A DNA stretch of 64,000 bases, taken from assembly GCA_021780815.1 (NCBI GenBank), contig JAJXYC010000015.1, positions 337,796-401,795 on the forward strand, written 5' to 3'. Every line of letters starts with the position of its first letter. Positions within the stretch are counted from its first letter, which is position 1. The translations under genes were made by a program, and so were the position numbers. Shown here piece after piece: positions 1 to 9,362 of this stretch. Below the pieces are notes generated by a model, which worked only from the letters and a program-made list of their open reading frames with translations, did no database searches and was not told where the DNA came from. This DNA comes from Bacteroidota bacterium. Lineage in GTDB: Bacteria; Bacteroidota; Ignavibacteria; Kapaibacteriales; UBA2268.

Positions 1-329
1 AATATATGGGTGAACCGGCCGGAGTTATTTTGTCAATTGGTGGTAAAAATATTTACCACGCAGGCGATACTGCTCTGTTTATGGATATGAAATTAATTGG
101 AGAGATGACACCTATTGATATAATGCTTGTTCCTATTGGTGATAACTTTACAATGGGTATTGATGATGCAGTAAAAGCTTGCGAGTTCGTTCAACCTAAG
201 TTAGCAATACCTATGCATTACAACACTTTTTCAGTTATAAAAGCCGACCCTAACGAATTCGTCCGTAAATCTAAAGCAAAAGGTATAAATGCTCGCACTC
301 TCGCCTATGGAGAAATTTTAGAATTTTAG
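1..329 (+). CDS. UPF0173-type metal-dependent hydrolase (MBL fold), C-terminal part; 5' end lies before the window
   Basis: Frame is open to the window edge; HAGDTALF...PIGDNFTMGIDDAVKA...PMHYNTF are typical C-terminal motifs of this family. Confidence 0.85.
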   Translation, partial: YMGEPAGVILSIGGKNIYHAGDTALFMDMKLIGEMTPIDIMLVPIGDNFTMGIDDAVKACEFVQPKLAIPMHYNTFSVIKADPNEFVRKSKAKGINARTLAYGEILEF

Positions 330-342
330 TTAAATTTTTGTA

Positions 343-753
343 TTAAATTTGTATATTAAACATTCGCGTTAAAGTATAAAGTAAATTTGTCTGGACAGTT
401 TGAAGATTAATCTGGTTTGGACAATTTACTTTATCTCCTTTCCAAGTAATAATGATTGCTTGAATTCGAGAAATGTCTATTTTATTCTCAATTATTTTTA
501 AGGAATATTTTAAACTAATTCGTAATAATCTTTTAATTCTATTACGAACCACAGCCTTTTTATAGATTTTTTTAGGAGCAATAACTCCAAAATAGATTGT
601 ATTTGGATTGGGTTCTAATCTTTTTACTTTAAAGTTGCAAGGCTTAAAGCAAATGGAAATTAAAATAGGAACAGAATAAAAATTTTTACTCTGTTTATAA
701 ACATATTTAAAAGAATTAAAGCCCTTTAAAGGGCTTAAATTCGCAGATTTCAT
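343..753 (-). CDS. rnpA: Ribonuclease P protein component
   Basis: RNRIKRLLRISLK motif (RNase P protein RNR motif); directly downstream of rpmH. Confidence 0.9.
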   Translation of the reverse strand: MKSANLSPLKGFNSFKYVYKQSKNFYSVPILISICFKPCNFKVKRLEPNPNTIYFGVIAPKKIYKKAVVRNRIKRLLRISLKYSLKIIENKIDISRIQAIIITWKGDKVNCPNQINLQTVQTNLLYTLTRMFNIQI

Positions 754-776
754 AAGTTAATTAGATTAATTTCTAT

Positions 777-932
777 TTAAAAATTCTTTGGTTCATCACT
801 GACCGTTAATTTATAACGTCCTTTTCTTCTACGAGCCGATAAAACCTTGCGACCATTTTTAGTTGCCATTCTTGCTCGAAAACCGTGTTTATTCCTTCTT
901 TTTCTAATACTGGGCTGAAATGTCCTTTTCAT
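777..932 (-). CDS. rpmH: 50S ribosomal protein L34 (51 aa)
   Basis: Reverse-strand translation read by eye: [51 protein letters not shown]. Not in the ORF track, probably because it is below its size cutoff. Confidence 0.96.
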   Translation of the reverse strand: MKRTFQPSIRKRRNKHGFRARMATKNGRKVLSARRRKGRYKLTVSDEPKNF

Positions 933-1015
933 ATAAACCTAAATGTTTTTTCAAAATTAAATATTTGATAATTACAAATTTAATAAAAATATTTCAATAA
1001 TTGTAATTATTAAAA

Positions 1016-1708
1016 TTATTTTTTCTCTCCGTTTAAAATCAACTCTGCAATTTTTAAATCAAAAGGTGTTGTCACTTTGATGTTATTATCTTCACCTTCA
1101 ATAACAGTAACTTTGTAGCCAAGAAACTCAACCAATTGAGAAGAATCAGAACCGATATAATTCACATCTCTGGCTTTATTATAAGCTTCAATTATTATTT
1201 CTTTCCAAAAAGATTGTGGAGTTTGTGTAATTGAAAGTTTTCCCCGTTGCAAAGTTCTTAAAATTTGATTTTTATTATTAATTTCTTTTACAGGGTCTTT
1301 AGGAGTTATTCCCAATACAACAGCACCATTTTCTTCGGTAGCATCTAATATTTTTTCTATAAGAGCTTTGCTTAAAAAAGGTCTAATGGCATCGTGGATT
1401 ATTACTATTTCAGCATCTTCAATAGCCTTCGAATGCAAAGCATTATAAATTGAATCTTGCCTTTCTTTTCCACCAACCACAACGTCTTTAACTTTTGTTA
1501 AATTAAACTTTGCAATCAATTCTTTAGTAAAAGAAAACCATTCACTATGAACAGAAATAACGATTGAATCAATTTCTTTGATATCATCAAAAAGTTCTAT
1601 TGTTCTAACAATAATCGGCTTACCTTTAAGTTCCACAAATTGTTTAGGTATATCACTTCCAAACCTTTCACCTTTACCACCTGCGGCAATTATTACACTT
1701 GTTTTCAT
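1016..1708 (-). CDS. ispD: 2-C-methyl-D-erythritol 4-phosphate cytidylyltransferase
   Basis: N-terminal IIAAGGKGERFGSDIPKQF, VIIHDAIRPF, TQTPQSF motifs. Confidence 0.95.
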   Translation of the reverse strand: MKTSVIIAAGGKGERFGSDIPKQFVELKGKPIIVRTIELFDDIKEIDSIVISVHSEWFSFTKELIAKFNLTKVKDVVVGGKERQDSIYNALHSKAIEDAEIVIIHDAIRPFLSKALIEKILDATEENGAVVLGITPKDPVKEINNKNQILRTLQRGKLSITQTPQSFWKEIIIEAYNKARDVNYIGSDSSQLVEFLGYKVTVIEGEDNNIKVTTPFDLKIAELILNGEKK

Positions 1709-1811
1709 ACTTCCGTTTCGTTTAAATTATAAATTTTCTTTTTTTACAAAAAGTATAAATATAGATACGAATGAAATTATATTTTATTCAAAAAATAAAG
1801 AAAATTTATTA

Positions 1812-2336
1812 TTAATAACTTTTTAATTCATCAATAGTAAAGAGCGAAGAAAGCGATATATTCGCATTAGAGAGATTTTCTTTCCCGCCTTGCAATCTAT
1901 CAATCACGCAAAGCGCATCTTCAACGATAACACCTGCATTACGCAAATCTTGTACGCTTAAAATAATTTGCCCACCACTTGTTACTACATCTTCAATAAC
2001 AAGCAATTTCTTGTCTGCAATCTCCATACCCTCTGCAACTCTTCTTGTTCCGTATTCTTTTGCTTTTTTTCTTACAAAAACAATTGGCAACCCAGTTTGC
2101 AATGAAATCGCTGTTGCAATTGGAATACCACCCATTTCCAATGCCGCTAGCCCATCATATTTGTTGGCAATAATCATATCCGACATTTGAATTGAAATCT
2201 CTTTGAGTAGCACAGGATTGGCTTCAAATTGATATTTATCAAAATATTCGTTACTAATTTTACCTGAACGGAGCAAAAATTCACCCGTTAAGTAAGCAGC
2301 TTTGTAAATTAATTTTCCTAATTCAATTTTGTTCAT
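1812..2336 (-). CDS. pyrE: Orotate phosphoribosyltransferase
   Basis: PRPP-binding motif VIEDVVTSGGQI; LEMGGIPIATAIS; RKKAKEYGTRRVAEG. Confidence 0.9.
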   Translation of the reverse strand: MNKIELGKLIYKAAYLTGEFLLRSGKISNEYFDKYQFEANPVLLKEISIQMSDMIIANKYDGLAALEMGGIPIATAISLQTGLPIVFVRKKAKEYGTRRVAEGMEIADKKLLVIEDVVTSGGQIILSVQDLRNAGVIVEDALCVIDRLQGGKENLSNANISLSSLFTIDELKSY

Positions 2337-2369
2337 AATTTTTATTATTTTAATTATTCATTGATAAAT

Positions 2370-3749
2370 TTACTTTGTTGAAATAAAATCTGGCAAATCG
2401 GCATAAATATAAGTAGCAATAGCGATTATTGCAATACATTTATTTAAATCTTCTGGATTTACTTTATCGGGAGTATCTGCGGGCGAATGATGGTACCAAA
2501 AATATTCATCGTTACCTTTTGTTGATAAAGACATACCACTAATCCCAAGTCTCATCATTGGACCAATATCAACACCACCGCCACCTTTTTTGATAGAAAA
2601 ATCAGGAGCAATCTCTTTCACAAGTGGAGTAATGCCTTTTAAAATCGTTAAATATTTTTCGTCTCCTGTAAAACCAATTCCCAAAGGTTCAAAAACACCA
2701 GAATCAAATTCAAAAACAAGAAAATGAGGTTCGTTCTTATGTTTTTCAGCATAAGCAATACCTCCACGGGTTCCACTTTCTTCATTAACCCAAATTACAT
2801 TTCGCATAGTTCTTCTTGGTTTCAATCCTAGACTACGAATAATATTTAAAGCTTCCCAAGTTGAAATAAATCCAGACGCATCGTCTTGCGCACCTTCTCC
2901 ATAATCCCAAGAATCAGAATGACCGCCAAGAGCAACAATTTCTCGTGGTTTTTCGCTACCTCTAATTTCACCCATAAGATTATATGATATAGTATCAGGC
3001 ATCGTTTCACAAGTCATCTTTAATTTCAATTTAGGAGTTATTCCACGATTTTGCAAACGTTGTAATAGTTCGGCATCTTCCAAAGTAATTGAAGCAGTAG
3101 GTATTTTAGGTATAGAATCTTGATAACCCATTACTCCTGTATGTAACATATCAAAACCAATAGGACTAACAGAACGTAATAAACTTGCTACAGCACCATA
3201 TTTTGCAGCTTCGGAAGCACCATGAAATCTATATTGCACATTATGCCCATAACTTACCCAAGGAGCATTATAAACAACAATTTTACCTTTCACTTCTTTA
3301 CTTCTTTTTGCCAATTCATCAAAATCTTTCACAACTAAAACAGGAGCTTCAATCAATTTACCATTCGTCCCGACACTATGACCGAGAGAAGATATTTTAA
3401 AAACTTTATTTCTTGGATAAACCATCTCACAATATTCTTCCCCACGCTTCCAATTTGGCACCATAACTTCTTCAAGATGAACATTTTCAAATCCATCTTT
3501 TTTCATTTCTTTTTCAGCCCAAAAGATAGCATCGTTCAAACTTTTAGAACCAGTTAATCTTGGACCATACGTATCGCAAACGTATGCAAGTTTTTCCCAA
3601 GATAAACTATCCGCCATTGCTTTTTGTATTATTTGCCTTGCAATTTTTGAATAAGTATTGTAAATATATACGGAATCTATTTCAGTACTTTTACTACTTT
3701 GAAAAGCTAAACCTAAACATACTATTAAAACTAAAAAATATCTTTCCAT
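2370..3749 (-). CDS. Secreted M28-family metallopeptidase (carboxypeptidase Q-like, PA domain)
   Basis: Signal peptide; GGHSDSWDYGEGAQDDASG, NEESGTRGG zinc-site motifs; C-terminal YHHSPADTPDKV. Confidence 0.9.
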   Translation of the reverse strand: MERYFLVLIVCLGLAFQSSKSTEIDSVYIYNTYSKIARQIIQKAMADSLSWEKLAYVCDTYGPRLTGSKSLNDAIFWAEKEMKKDGFENVHLEEVMVPNWKRGEEYCEMVYPRNKVFKISSLGHSVGTNGKLIEAPVLVVKDFDELAKRSKEVKGKIVVYNAPWVSYGHNVQYRFHGASEAAKYGAVASLLRSVSPIGFDMLHTGVMGYQDSIPKIPTASITLEDAELLQRLQNRGITPKLKLKMTCETMPDTISYNLMGEIRGSEKPREIVALGGHSDSWDYGEGAQDDASGFISTWEALNIIRSLGLKPRRTMRNVIWVNEESGTRGGIAYAEKHKNEPHFLVFEFDSGVFEPLGIGFTGDEKYLTILKGITPLVKEIAPDFSIKKGGGGVDIGPMMRLGISGMSLSTKGNDEYFWYHHSPADTPDKVNPEDLNKCIAIIAIATYIYADLPDFISTK

Positions 3750-3797
3750 AATTTGCTCACAATAAAGAATTACTAATTGATTTATTTAATATTCAAA

Positions 3798-5243
3798 TTA
3801 TTTAGCAAGAACAACGAATTCAGTTCTTCTGTTTTTCGCTCTCCCTTCCTCGGTATCATTTGAAGCAATAGGACGTGAAAAGCCAAATCCACGATACCGC
3901 AATCGCCTTGCTTCAACACCTCTTTGGATTAAAGCATCATAAACTGCTTTTGCTCTTGCTTCGCTTAAGGTTAAGTTATATTCAATACCACCTACATTAT
4001 CGGTATGTCCTTGTATTTCAAGCTGAATCTTTGGGTCGCTTAACATAACATCTGCAATTTCATCAATAATTGGCGCCGATTCGGGTTTAATTTCAGATTT
4101 ATTAAAATCAAACAAGATTGGACGAGTAAAGGCTGTTCCAATTTTATCCCAAGGCATTAATCCAGAAGTATTGTAATCACCCTCTGCAAATAATGTATCT
4201 TTTCGGTTTGGAATATTCAAATATGAACGAACTTTATGATAACCCCAATATTTCGGTGGATTATAAGTAATTAAATAAAAATACCGCAAACTCATATAAA
4301 TATCTCGAAAAACAGATACAAGTTGTTCTTTTGAATAAGCCTTATAAAACTTTCCACCTGTATATTTTGCTAAATATCGTAAATTTTCATCTTTTGAGTA
4401 TCCAAAAGCTACACTAAAAATATGAATTTGTCTAGCTTTTGCCGTATCAATCAATTCACCTATTTCTTTTTGTGAATAATTGTCATCACCATCTGAAAAA
4501 ATTACTAAAACTCTTGGAACATCGGTTGGTGTATTTTCATAAAGTTGCATATTCTTCCAAATAGCATCATAAACAGCCGAAAATAGCCCAATGCCTTGCC
4601 CCTTTCTTGTATTATATAAACTTAAAATTTTGTTCTTATCTTGAATTAAAGGAACTTTTATATCAAAATCTTTGTTAAATGTGGTAATGCCTATTTTATC
4701 ATAATCCATTTTTAAATTTACAAATAAATTTGTCCCTGTAAATATTGCGTCCATAACTCCTGTCATAGAACCGCTATAATCAACTGTTAAAACTATATTA
4801 TAGGGAATAGAATCTTTTGCCCCAAATTCACGAACTTTAAAATTCTTTATATCTACTTTTTTGATATTATAAACTTTGCCCAAATCTTCTTTAAGTGTGG
4901 AAAAATATTCTACATCTGGATTTTGTTTATATGGATTAGCCATATTGGTAATAAAATGCCCCAATGAATCATATACACGAGCATACAGTTTAATTGTATC
5001 AGGGTACAAATCTGATTCAAGTCGAAAAAAATCATAGATTAATTTATCAGGATTAGCGGAATCAATTGGCAATGTAGAAGTAAGATAAATATCCTTCGTA
5101 GGATTTTCATCAGAATAATCCCATATTTCTTTTTGAAGTTCAAATCCTGTTTTCTGCTCTCTTGATGAAGAACAAGCAACAAAACTTGATATAATAATCA
5201 AAAGGAAAAAAAATTTACCAGTATTATTTTTTAATTTCAACAT
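3798..5243 (-). CDS. Lipoprotein with VWA domain fused to a C-terminal OmpA-like peptidoglycan-binding domain
   Basis: Lipobox-like SSFVACSSS; MIDAS VDYSGSM; OmpA motif LEIQGHTDNVGG...LSEARAKAVYDAL...GRAKNRRTEFVV. Confidence 0.9.
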   Translation of the reverse strand: MLKLKNNTGKFFFLLIIISSFVACSSSREQKTGFELQKEIWDYSDENPTKDIYLTSTLPIDSANPDKLIYDFFRLESDLYPDTIKLYARVYDSLGHFITNMANPYKQNPDVEYFSTLKEDLGKVYNIKKVDIKNFKVREFGAKDSIPYNIVLTVDYSGSMTGVMDAIFTGTNLFVNLKMDYDKIGITTFNKDFDIKVPLIQDKNKILSLYNTRKGQGIGLFSAVYDAIWKNMQLYENTPTDVPRVLVIFSDGDDNYSQKEIGELIDTAKARQIHIFSVAFGYSKDENLRYLAKYTGGKFYKAYSKEQLVSVFRDIYMSLRYFYLITYNPPKYWGYHKVRSYLNIPNRKDTLFAEGDYNTSGLMPWDKIGTAFTRPILFDFNKSEIKPESAPIIDEIADVMLSDPKIQLEIQGHTDNVGGIEYNLTLSEARAKAVYDALIQRGVEARRLRYRGFGFSRPIASNDTEEGRAKNRRTEFVVLAK

Positions 5244-5263
5244 AGAAAATACTTATTTTTAAA

Positions 5264-5917
5264 TTAGTATTTTAATGACAATAACAAACCATCTCCCACA
5301 GGCGCAATAGTTGAAAAATATTTCTGACGCATAAAATCGTTAAATGATTTAATTGATTTTATATCGTTAGGGTTCCTCTCTGGCGCAGACTGTGTAACAA
5401 ATCCAAAAGCAAAAGCATTATCAGCCGATATTATTCCACCCGAACGGACATATTTATCAATCAAATTCACATATTTATGATAATTTGATTTATCAGCATC
5501 TAAAAAGATAAAATCAAAATTATGGTCAGGCTGAAAATCTTTTAAAAAATCTAATGCTTTGTGATGAATAATTTCAATTTTATTTGAAAGTCCGGCTTCT
5601 TCAATTTTTAACTTAGCAAATTCATAATGCTTTTGTTCTAATTCTACGGTAATCAGATTTCCGTCATCAGGTAAAGCTCTTGCCATTGCAATAGCCGAGT
5701 AACCTGCTAATGTTCCAATTTCAAGAACATATTTTGCATTAATTGATTTTAAAATAAATTGAATGAAACGTGCTTGTTCAGGTGAAATTGAAATTTGAGG
5801 AATATTGTGTAATTGAGCATCTATTAAAAGTTGTTTTAAGAATTCATCATCGCTTGAAAAATTATCAACTAAATACTGGAATAAATCTTCTTTGAGTGCT
5901 GTTGCCTGCATTGTCAT
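5264..5917 (-). CDS. SAM-dependent O-methyltransferase (family 3, caffeoyl-CoA OMT-like)
   Basis: VLEIGTLAGYSAIAMARALP, FDFIFLDADKSNYHKY, GGIISADNAF. Confidence 0.9.
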   Translation of the reverse strand: MTMQATALKEDLFQYLVDNFSSDDEFLKQLLIDAQLHNIPQISISPEQARFIQFILKSINAKYVLEIGTLAGYSAIAMARALPDDGNLITVELEQKHYEFAKLKIEEAGLSNKIEIIHHKALDFLKDFQPDHNFDFIFLDADKSNYHKYVNLIDKYVRSGGIISADNAFAFGFVTQSAPERNPNDIKSIKSFNDFMRQKYFSTIAPVGDGLLLSLKY

Positions 5918-5948
5918 AACTTCATTTCCCTTTTTCAGTCAATTTATT

Positions 5949-6896
5949 TTATGGTCTTGTTCCCAGTCTAACATTAACATTAACACCATATTTTTTTATT
6001 GAATTTACAAGCGAGTCTAAATTCGTTATTGTAGAATCGATTCGTTGAGCAAAGCTCTTATCATAAAGTAATTTAGAGACAGTTCCATTGCCTTGTTCAA
6101 TATTGTTCAAAATATTTTTCATATTATTTGAAAGCAATTGCAATGAAGAAAGTAAACTATCAGCTTTTTTGAGCATTGGTTTTGAATTGGTTGAAATTGT
6201 ATCTAAATTACTAACTATTGAACTAAATTGAGATTTATTATCGTTAAGTAATGTTTTTACATTGGTCGAAATTTGTTTCAAATCTTGTAAAGTGGAACTT
6301 ATTGCAGTTTTGTTATTTTCAAGTAAAACACTTAAATCTGCAACCATCTTATCAGTGTTGTTGATAATTGAGACTAAATTTTGATGTAAACTTTTATCAC
6401 CTAAAAGAACATTTAATCCATTTAAAGTAGTATCAACTTTGTTGAGCAATCCAATAATTTCATTGCTTGCCGCACCAAAAGTAGCTACTAATTCACCTAA
6501 ATCTGGTGGATTAGAACCAAGTATATAATTAGAACGATTGAATTTAATTTTAGACTTACCTGGATTTATTTCAATTTTCTTACCACCAGTAATTTCTAAA
6601 ATCAATATAGTGGCAGAAGCATCGGAGTAAATATCCTTAATCTCGTCTAAATTACCAATAACAAGAACGGAATCATGATAATTCTCAATAGAATTAACAG
6701 AACCCCGTTTTACTCCATTAACATAAATAGGGTCAGATGGCTTAAGTCCACCTGAGTGAGGAAAAAGGAACTTAATATCAGTTCTTTCGGAGGATAAATT
6801 TAAACTTCTGCCAAAGACAATCCCAAGAACTAAAATTATAACACCAAAAAATATTAATAAACCAACACGAAATTCAGTTGCTTGGGATATCTTCAT
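5949..6896 (-). CDS. MlaD/MCE-domain protein
   Basis: N-terminal TM helix then MCE core HSGGLKPSDPIYVNGVKRGSVNSI; long coiled-coil C-terminus. Confidence 0.85.
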   Translation of the reverse strand: MKISQATEFRVGLLIFFGVIILVLGIVFGRSLNLSSERTDIKFLFPHSGGLKPSDPIYVNGVKRGSVNSIENYHDSVLVIGNLDEIKDIYSDASATILILEITGGKKIEINPGKSKIKFNRSNYILGSNPPDLGELVATFGAASNEIIGLLNKVDTTLNGLNVLLGDKSLHQNLVSIINNTDKMVADLSVLLENNKTAISSTLQDLKQISTNVKTLLNDNKSQFSSIVSNLDTISTNSKPMLKKADSLLSSLQLLSNNMKNILNNIEQGNGTVSKLLYDKSFAQRIDSTITNLDSLVNSIKKYGVNVNVRLGTRP

Positions 6897-6898
6897 TT

Positions 6899-7411
6899 TT
6901 AATATTTGTTAGAATTGTTAAAATCGTTATCATGATCGAAATCAAAATGAAAATCTTCGTCAAAATCAGCCATTTCACCAGGATAAAAATGGTCAGATGA
7001 AATAAAATCATCTTTGTCATCAATGATTAAATCTTCCATATCAGAATGTACATTTTTCCCATTTAATGGCTTACCTTTACCATCAAGCAATAAGATGTTA
7101 TCAGCCAGAACTTCAACAAGTTGTCTGGGTTTTAAAACAACTTTATCTTCAACGATACGGGTTTGTAAACGACCTTCAACAAAAATACGAGAACCTTTTC
7201 TAATCAGCTTTTCTACAATTTCAGCGAGACCACGCCATGCAACAATAGTGTGCCAATCAGTTTGTTCTTTTAAATTACCCATTCTATCTTTCCAAGTTTG
7301 CGAGGTAGCTATCCTAAACGAAGTAACGGGTATACCACCTGGTGTTTTCTTGAGAATTGGGTCCATTCCTACATTGCCTATTAAAAGCACTTTATTAAGA
7401 GACCTTGACAT
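6899..7411 (-). CDS. ssb: Single-stranded DNA-binding protein with atypical acidic tail
   Basis: NKVLLIGNVGMDPILKKTPGGIPVTSFRIAT...WHTIVAWRGLAEIVEKLIRKGSRIFVEGRLQTR. Confidence 0.92.
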   Translation of the reverse strand: MSRSLNKVLLIGNVGMDPILKKTPGGIPVTSFRIATSQTWKDRMGNLKEQTDWHTIVAWRGLAEIVEKLIRKGSRIFVEGRLQTRIVEDKVVLKPRQLVEVLADNILLLDGKGKPLNGKNVHSDMEDLIIDDKDDFISSDHFYPGEMADFDEDFHFDFDHDNDFNNSNKY

Positions 7412-7468
7412 TAATCTACTCCCAAACTTAAATTAAAAAAAACATAACTGAATAAAGAAGTTATTAAA

Positions 7469-8242
7469 TTATTTTTTATTTTGCGTTGCAGCAGGCTTTA
7501 CTTTAATTAATTCCACTTCAAATATTAAAGCTTCATTAGGACCAATTGCTCCTTGACCTGCTCCACGTTCTCCATAAGCTAAATCTGATGGGATATAAAG
7601 AGTGGCTTTTCCACCTTCTTTCAACAACTGCAAACCTTCTGTCCAACCTTTAATTACTTGGTTTAATGGAAATTGTGCTGGTTGTCCACGTTCAATTGAA
7701 CTATCAAATACTTTTCCATCAATTAATTTACCAGTATAATTTACAACAACTGTATCTGTTTCTTTTGGTGTTAGACCTGTTCCAGGTTGAGTTATTTCAT
7801 ATTGAAGACCTGATGTAGTTACTTTTATTCCAGGTTTTTTTGCATTTTCTTCTAAAAATTTCTTCGAAGTTTCTTGATTAACTTGTGCTAATTTCTTTTG
7901 TTTTTCCATATCTTTTTGCCTTAATTCTTGATTTAAATCTACTATTGATTTTTGAATTTGTTCTTGCGTTAACGCTGGGGCTAAATTGCCTGACACATCT
8001 TTCAAAGCTTGAATAAAAATCTCTGGATTAATTTCCACATCATTGTTCTTCAAATCTGTTCCAAATTGAGTTCCTAAACTGTAGGAAAGAGTGTCTGCTT
8101 TTGTTTTTAAAACAACACTCGACTTCGCCTGTTGTATAGTTGCTGACTGTGTTTGTAGTTTAGTTTTACCTTTTGTTTGACTAAACACATTCGTGCTTAT
8201 TAAGCATACTGCTATTAAGCCTAATACAATACTTTTTCGCAT
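7469..8242 (-). CDS. FKBP-type peptidyl-prolyl cis-trans isomerase (Mip-like)
   Basis: Signal peptide; N-terminal dimerisation region; [43 protein letters not shown]...[13 protein letters not shown]. Confidence 0.93.
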   Translation of the reverse strand: MRKSIVLGLIAVCLISTNVFSQTKGKTKLQTQSATIQQAKSSVVLKTKADTLSYSLGTQFGTDLKNNDVEINPEIFIQALKDVSGNLAPALTQEQIQKSIVDLNQELRQKDMEKQKKLAQVNQETSKKFLEENAKKPGIKVTTSGLQYEITQPGTGLTPKETDTVVVNYTGKLIDGKVFDSSIERGQPAQFPLNQVIKGWTEGLQLLKEGGKATLYIPSDLAYGERGAGQGAIGPNEALIFEVELIKVKPAATQNKK

Positions 8243-8403
8243 TAAAAATCTCCAAAAAATACTAAATTATGAATAAAATTTGATTGTTTATATAAATACG
8301 AGTAAAATGGGAAAAAATTTTTTTTAAATTAAACTTTATTATTAAAAATACAATAAAAAAATCAAAATCTATACAATCCTCTATATAGAAATTTGGCATA
8401 ATA

Positions 8404-9297
8404 TTATATTTTCTTTCGCTTACTTAAATATGCAACCAAAGCTTTGTCAAAAGGTGTGTTCGTAGTAATCAAATTATAATCAATATTTTGAAAATGACAT
8501 TGACTCTTAATTTTATGCAAATATTCTTCCATAGCCGAATGGTAAGCTCTTTGGATTTGAAAAGGATGTGTAATCATTTCTTCTTTTGTTTCTAAATCAA
8601 CGAAATTAGCACTTTTCCCAAATTTGAAGTCTAATTCACGTTCATCAAGAATTTGAAAAACAATAACTTCATTTTGGTCGTGGCGAAAATGTTGCAAAGA
8701 TTTTAAAACTAAATCAGGGTTATCAAAAAAATCGCTAATAACCACAACAAAACTTCTTTTTTTAATCCTTTCTGCAATTAAATTTAATGATTTTGCAGTT
8801 CCTGTTTTATTTTCAGGCTTTGTAGTCTCTAATATTTTTAAAATTTCACGTATATAAGAAGGTCTTGAATTAGGAGATAAAAATTTAATTATTTCAGTAT
8901 CAAAAAGGGCTAAACCTGCCGCATCACGCTGTTGAATCATAAGTAATGCTAAAGATGCCGCTAAATAAGCACCATAATCATATTTAGTTATATTATCACC
9001 AGACGCAAATTTCATTGATGCACTTGCATCAAGAACTATCATTATTCTTGTGTTAGTTTCTTCTTCAAATTGTTTCACAAAATACTTTTCTGTTCTACCC
9101 AAAACTTTCCAATCTAAATATTTAATCTCATCTCCCGGACGATACTGCCGATGTTCAGCAAATTCTACACTAAAGCCGTGAAATGGCGACCGATGCAACC
9201 CCGTGATAAAACCTTCAACTACAAATTTTGCAATTAATTCTATGTTCTTGAGCTTTGCTACAACTTTTGGATTTAAATATTTTCTGTAATCATTCAT
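8404..9297 (-). CDS. DUF58 domain-containing protein
   Basis: HRSPFHGFSVEFAEHRQYRPGDEIKYLDWKVLGRTEKYFVKQFEEETN plus VWA-like VLDASASM. Confidence 0.9.
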   Translation of the reverse strand: MNDYRKYLNPKVVAKLKNIELIAKFVVEGFITGLHRSPFHGFSVEFAEHRQYRPGDEIKYLDWKVLGRTEKYFVKQFEEETNTRIMIVLDASASMKFASGDNITKYDYGAYLAASLALLMIQQRDAAGLALFDTEIIKFLSPNSRPSYIREILKILETTKPENKTGTAKSLNLIAERIKKRSFVVVISDFFDNPDLVLKSLQHFRHDQNEVIVFQILDERELDFKFGKSANFVDLETKEEMITHPFQIQRAYHSAMEEYLHKIKSQCHFQNIDYNLITTNTPFDKALVAYLSKRKKI

Positions 9298-9362
9298 TTG
9301 TTTTGCTGTTTGAAAAGATTAAGTAATTGACGAAATAGTAATTATTTATTTATCTATCTGTC

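Noticed and set aside
1578-1826. ORF on + strand opposite ispD
   Set aside because: Antisense to a clear conserved gene; no domain features
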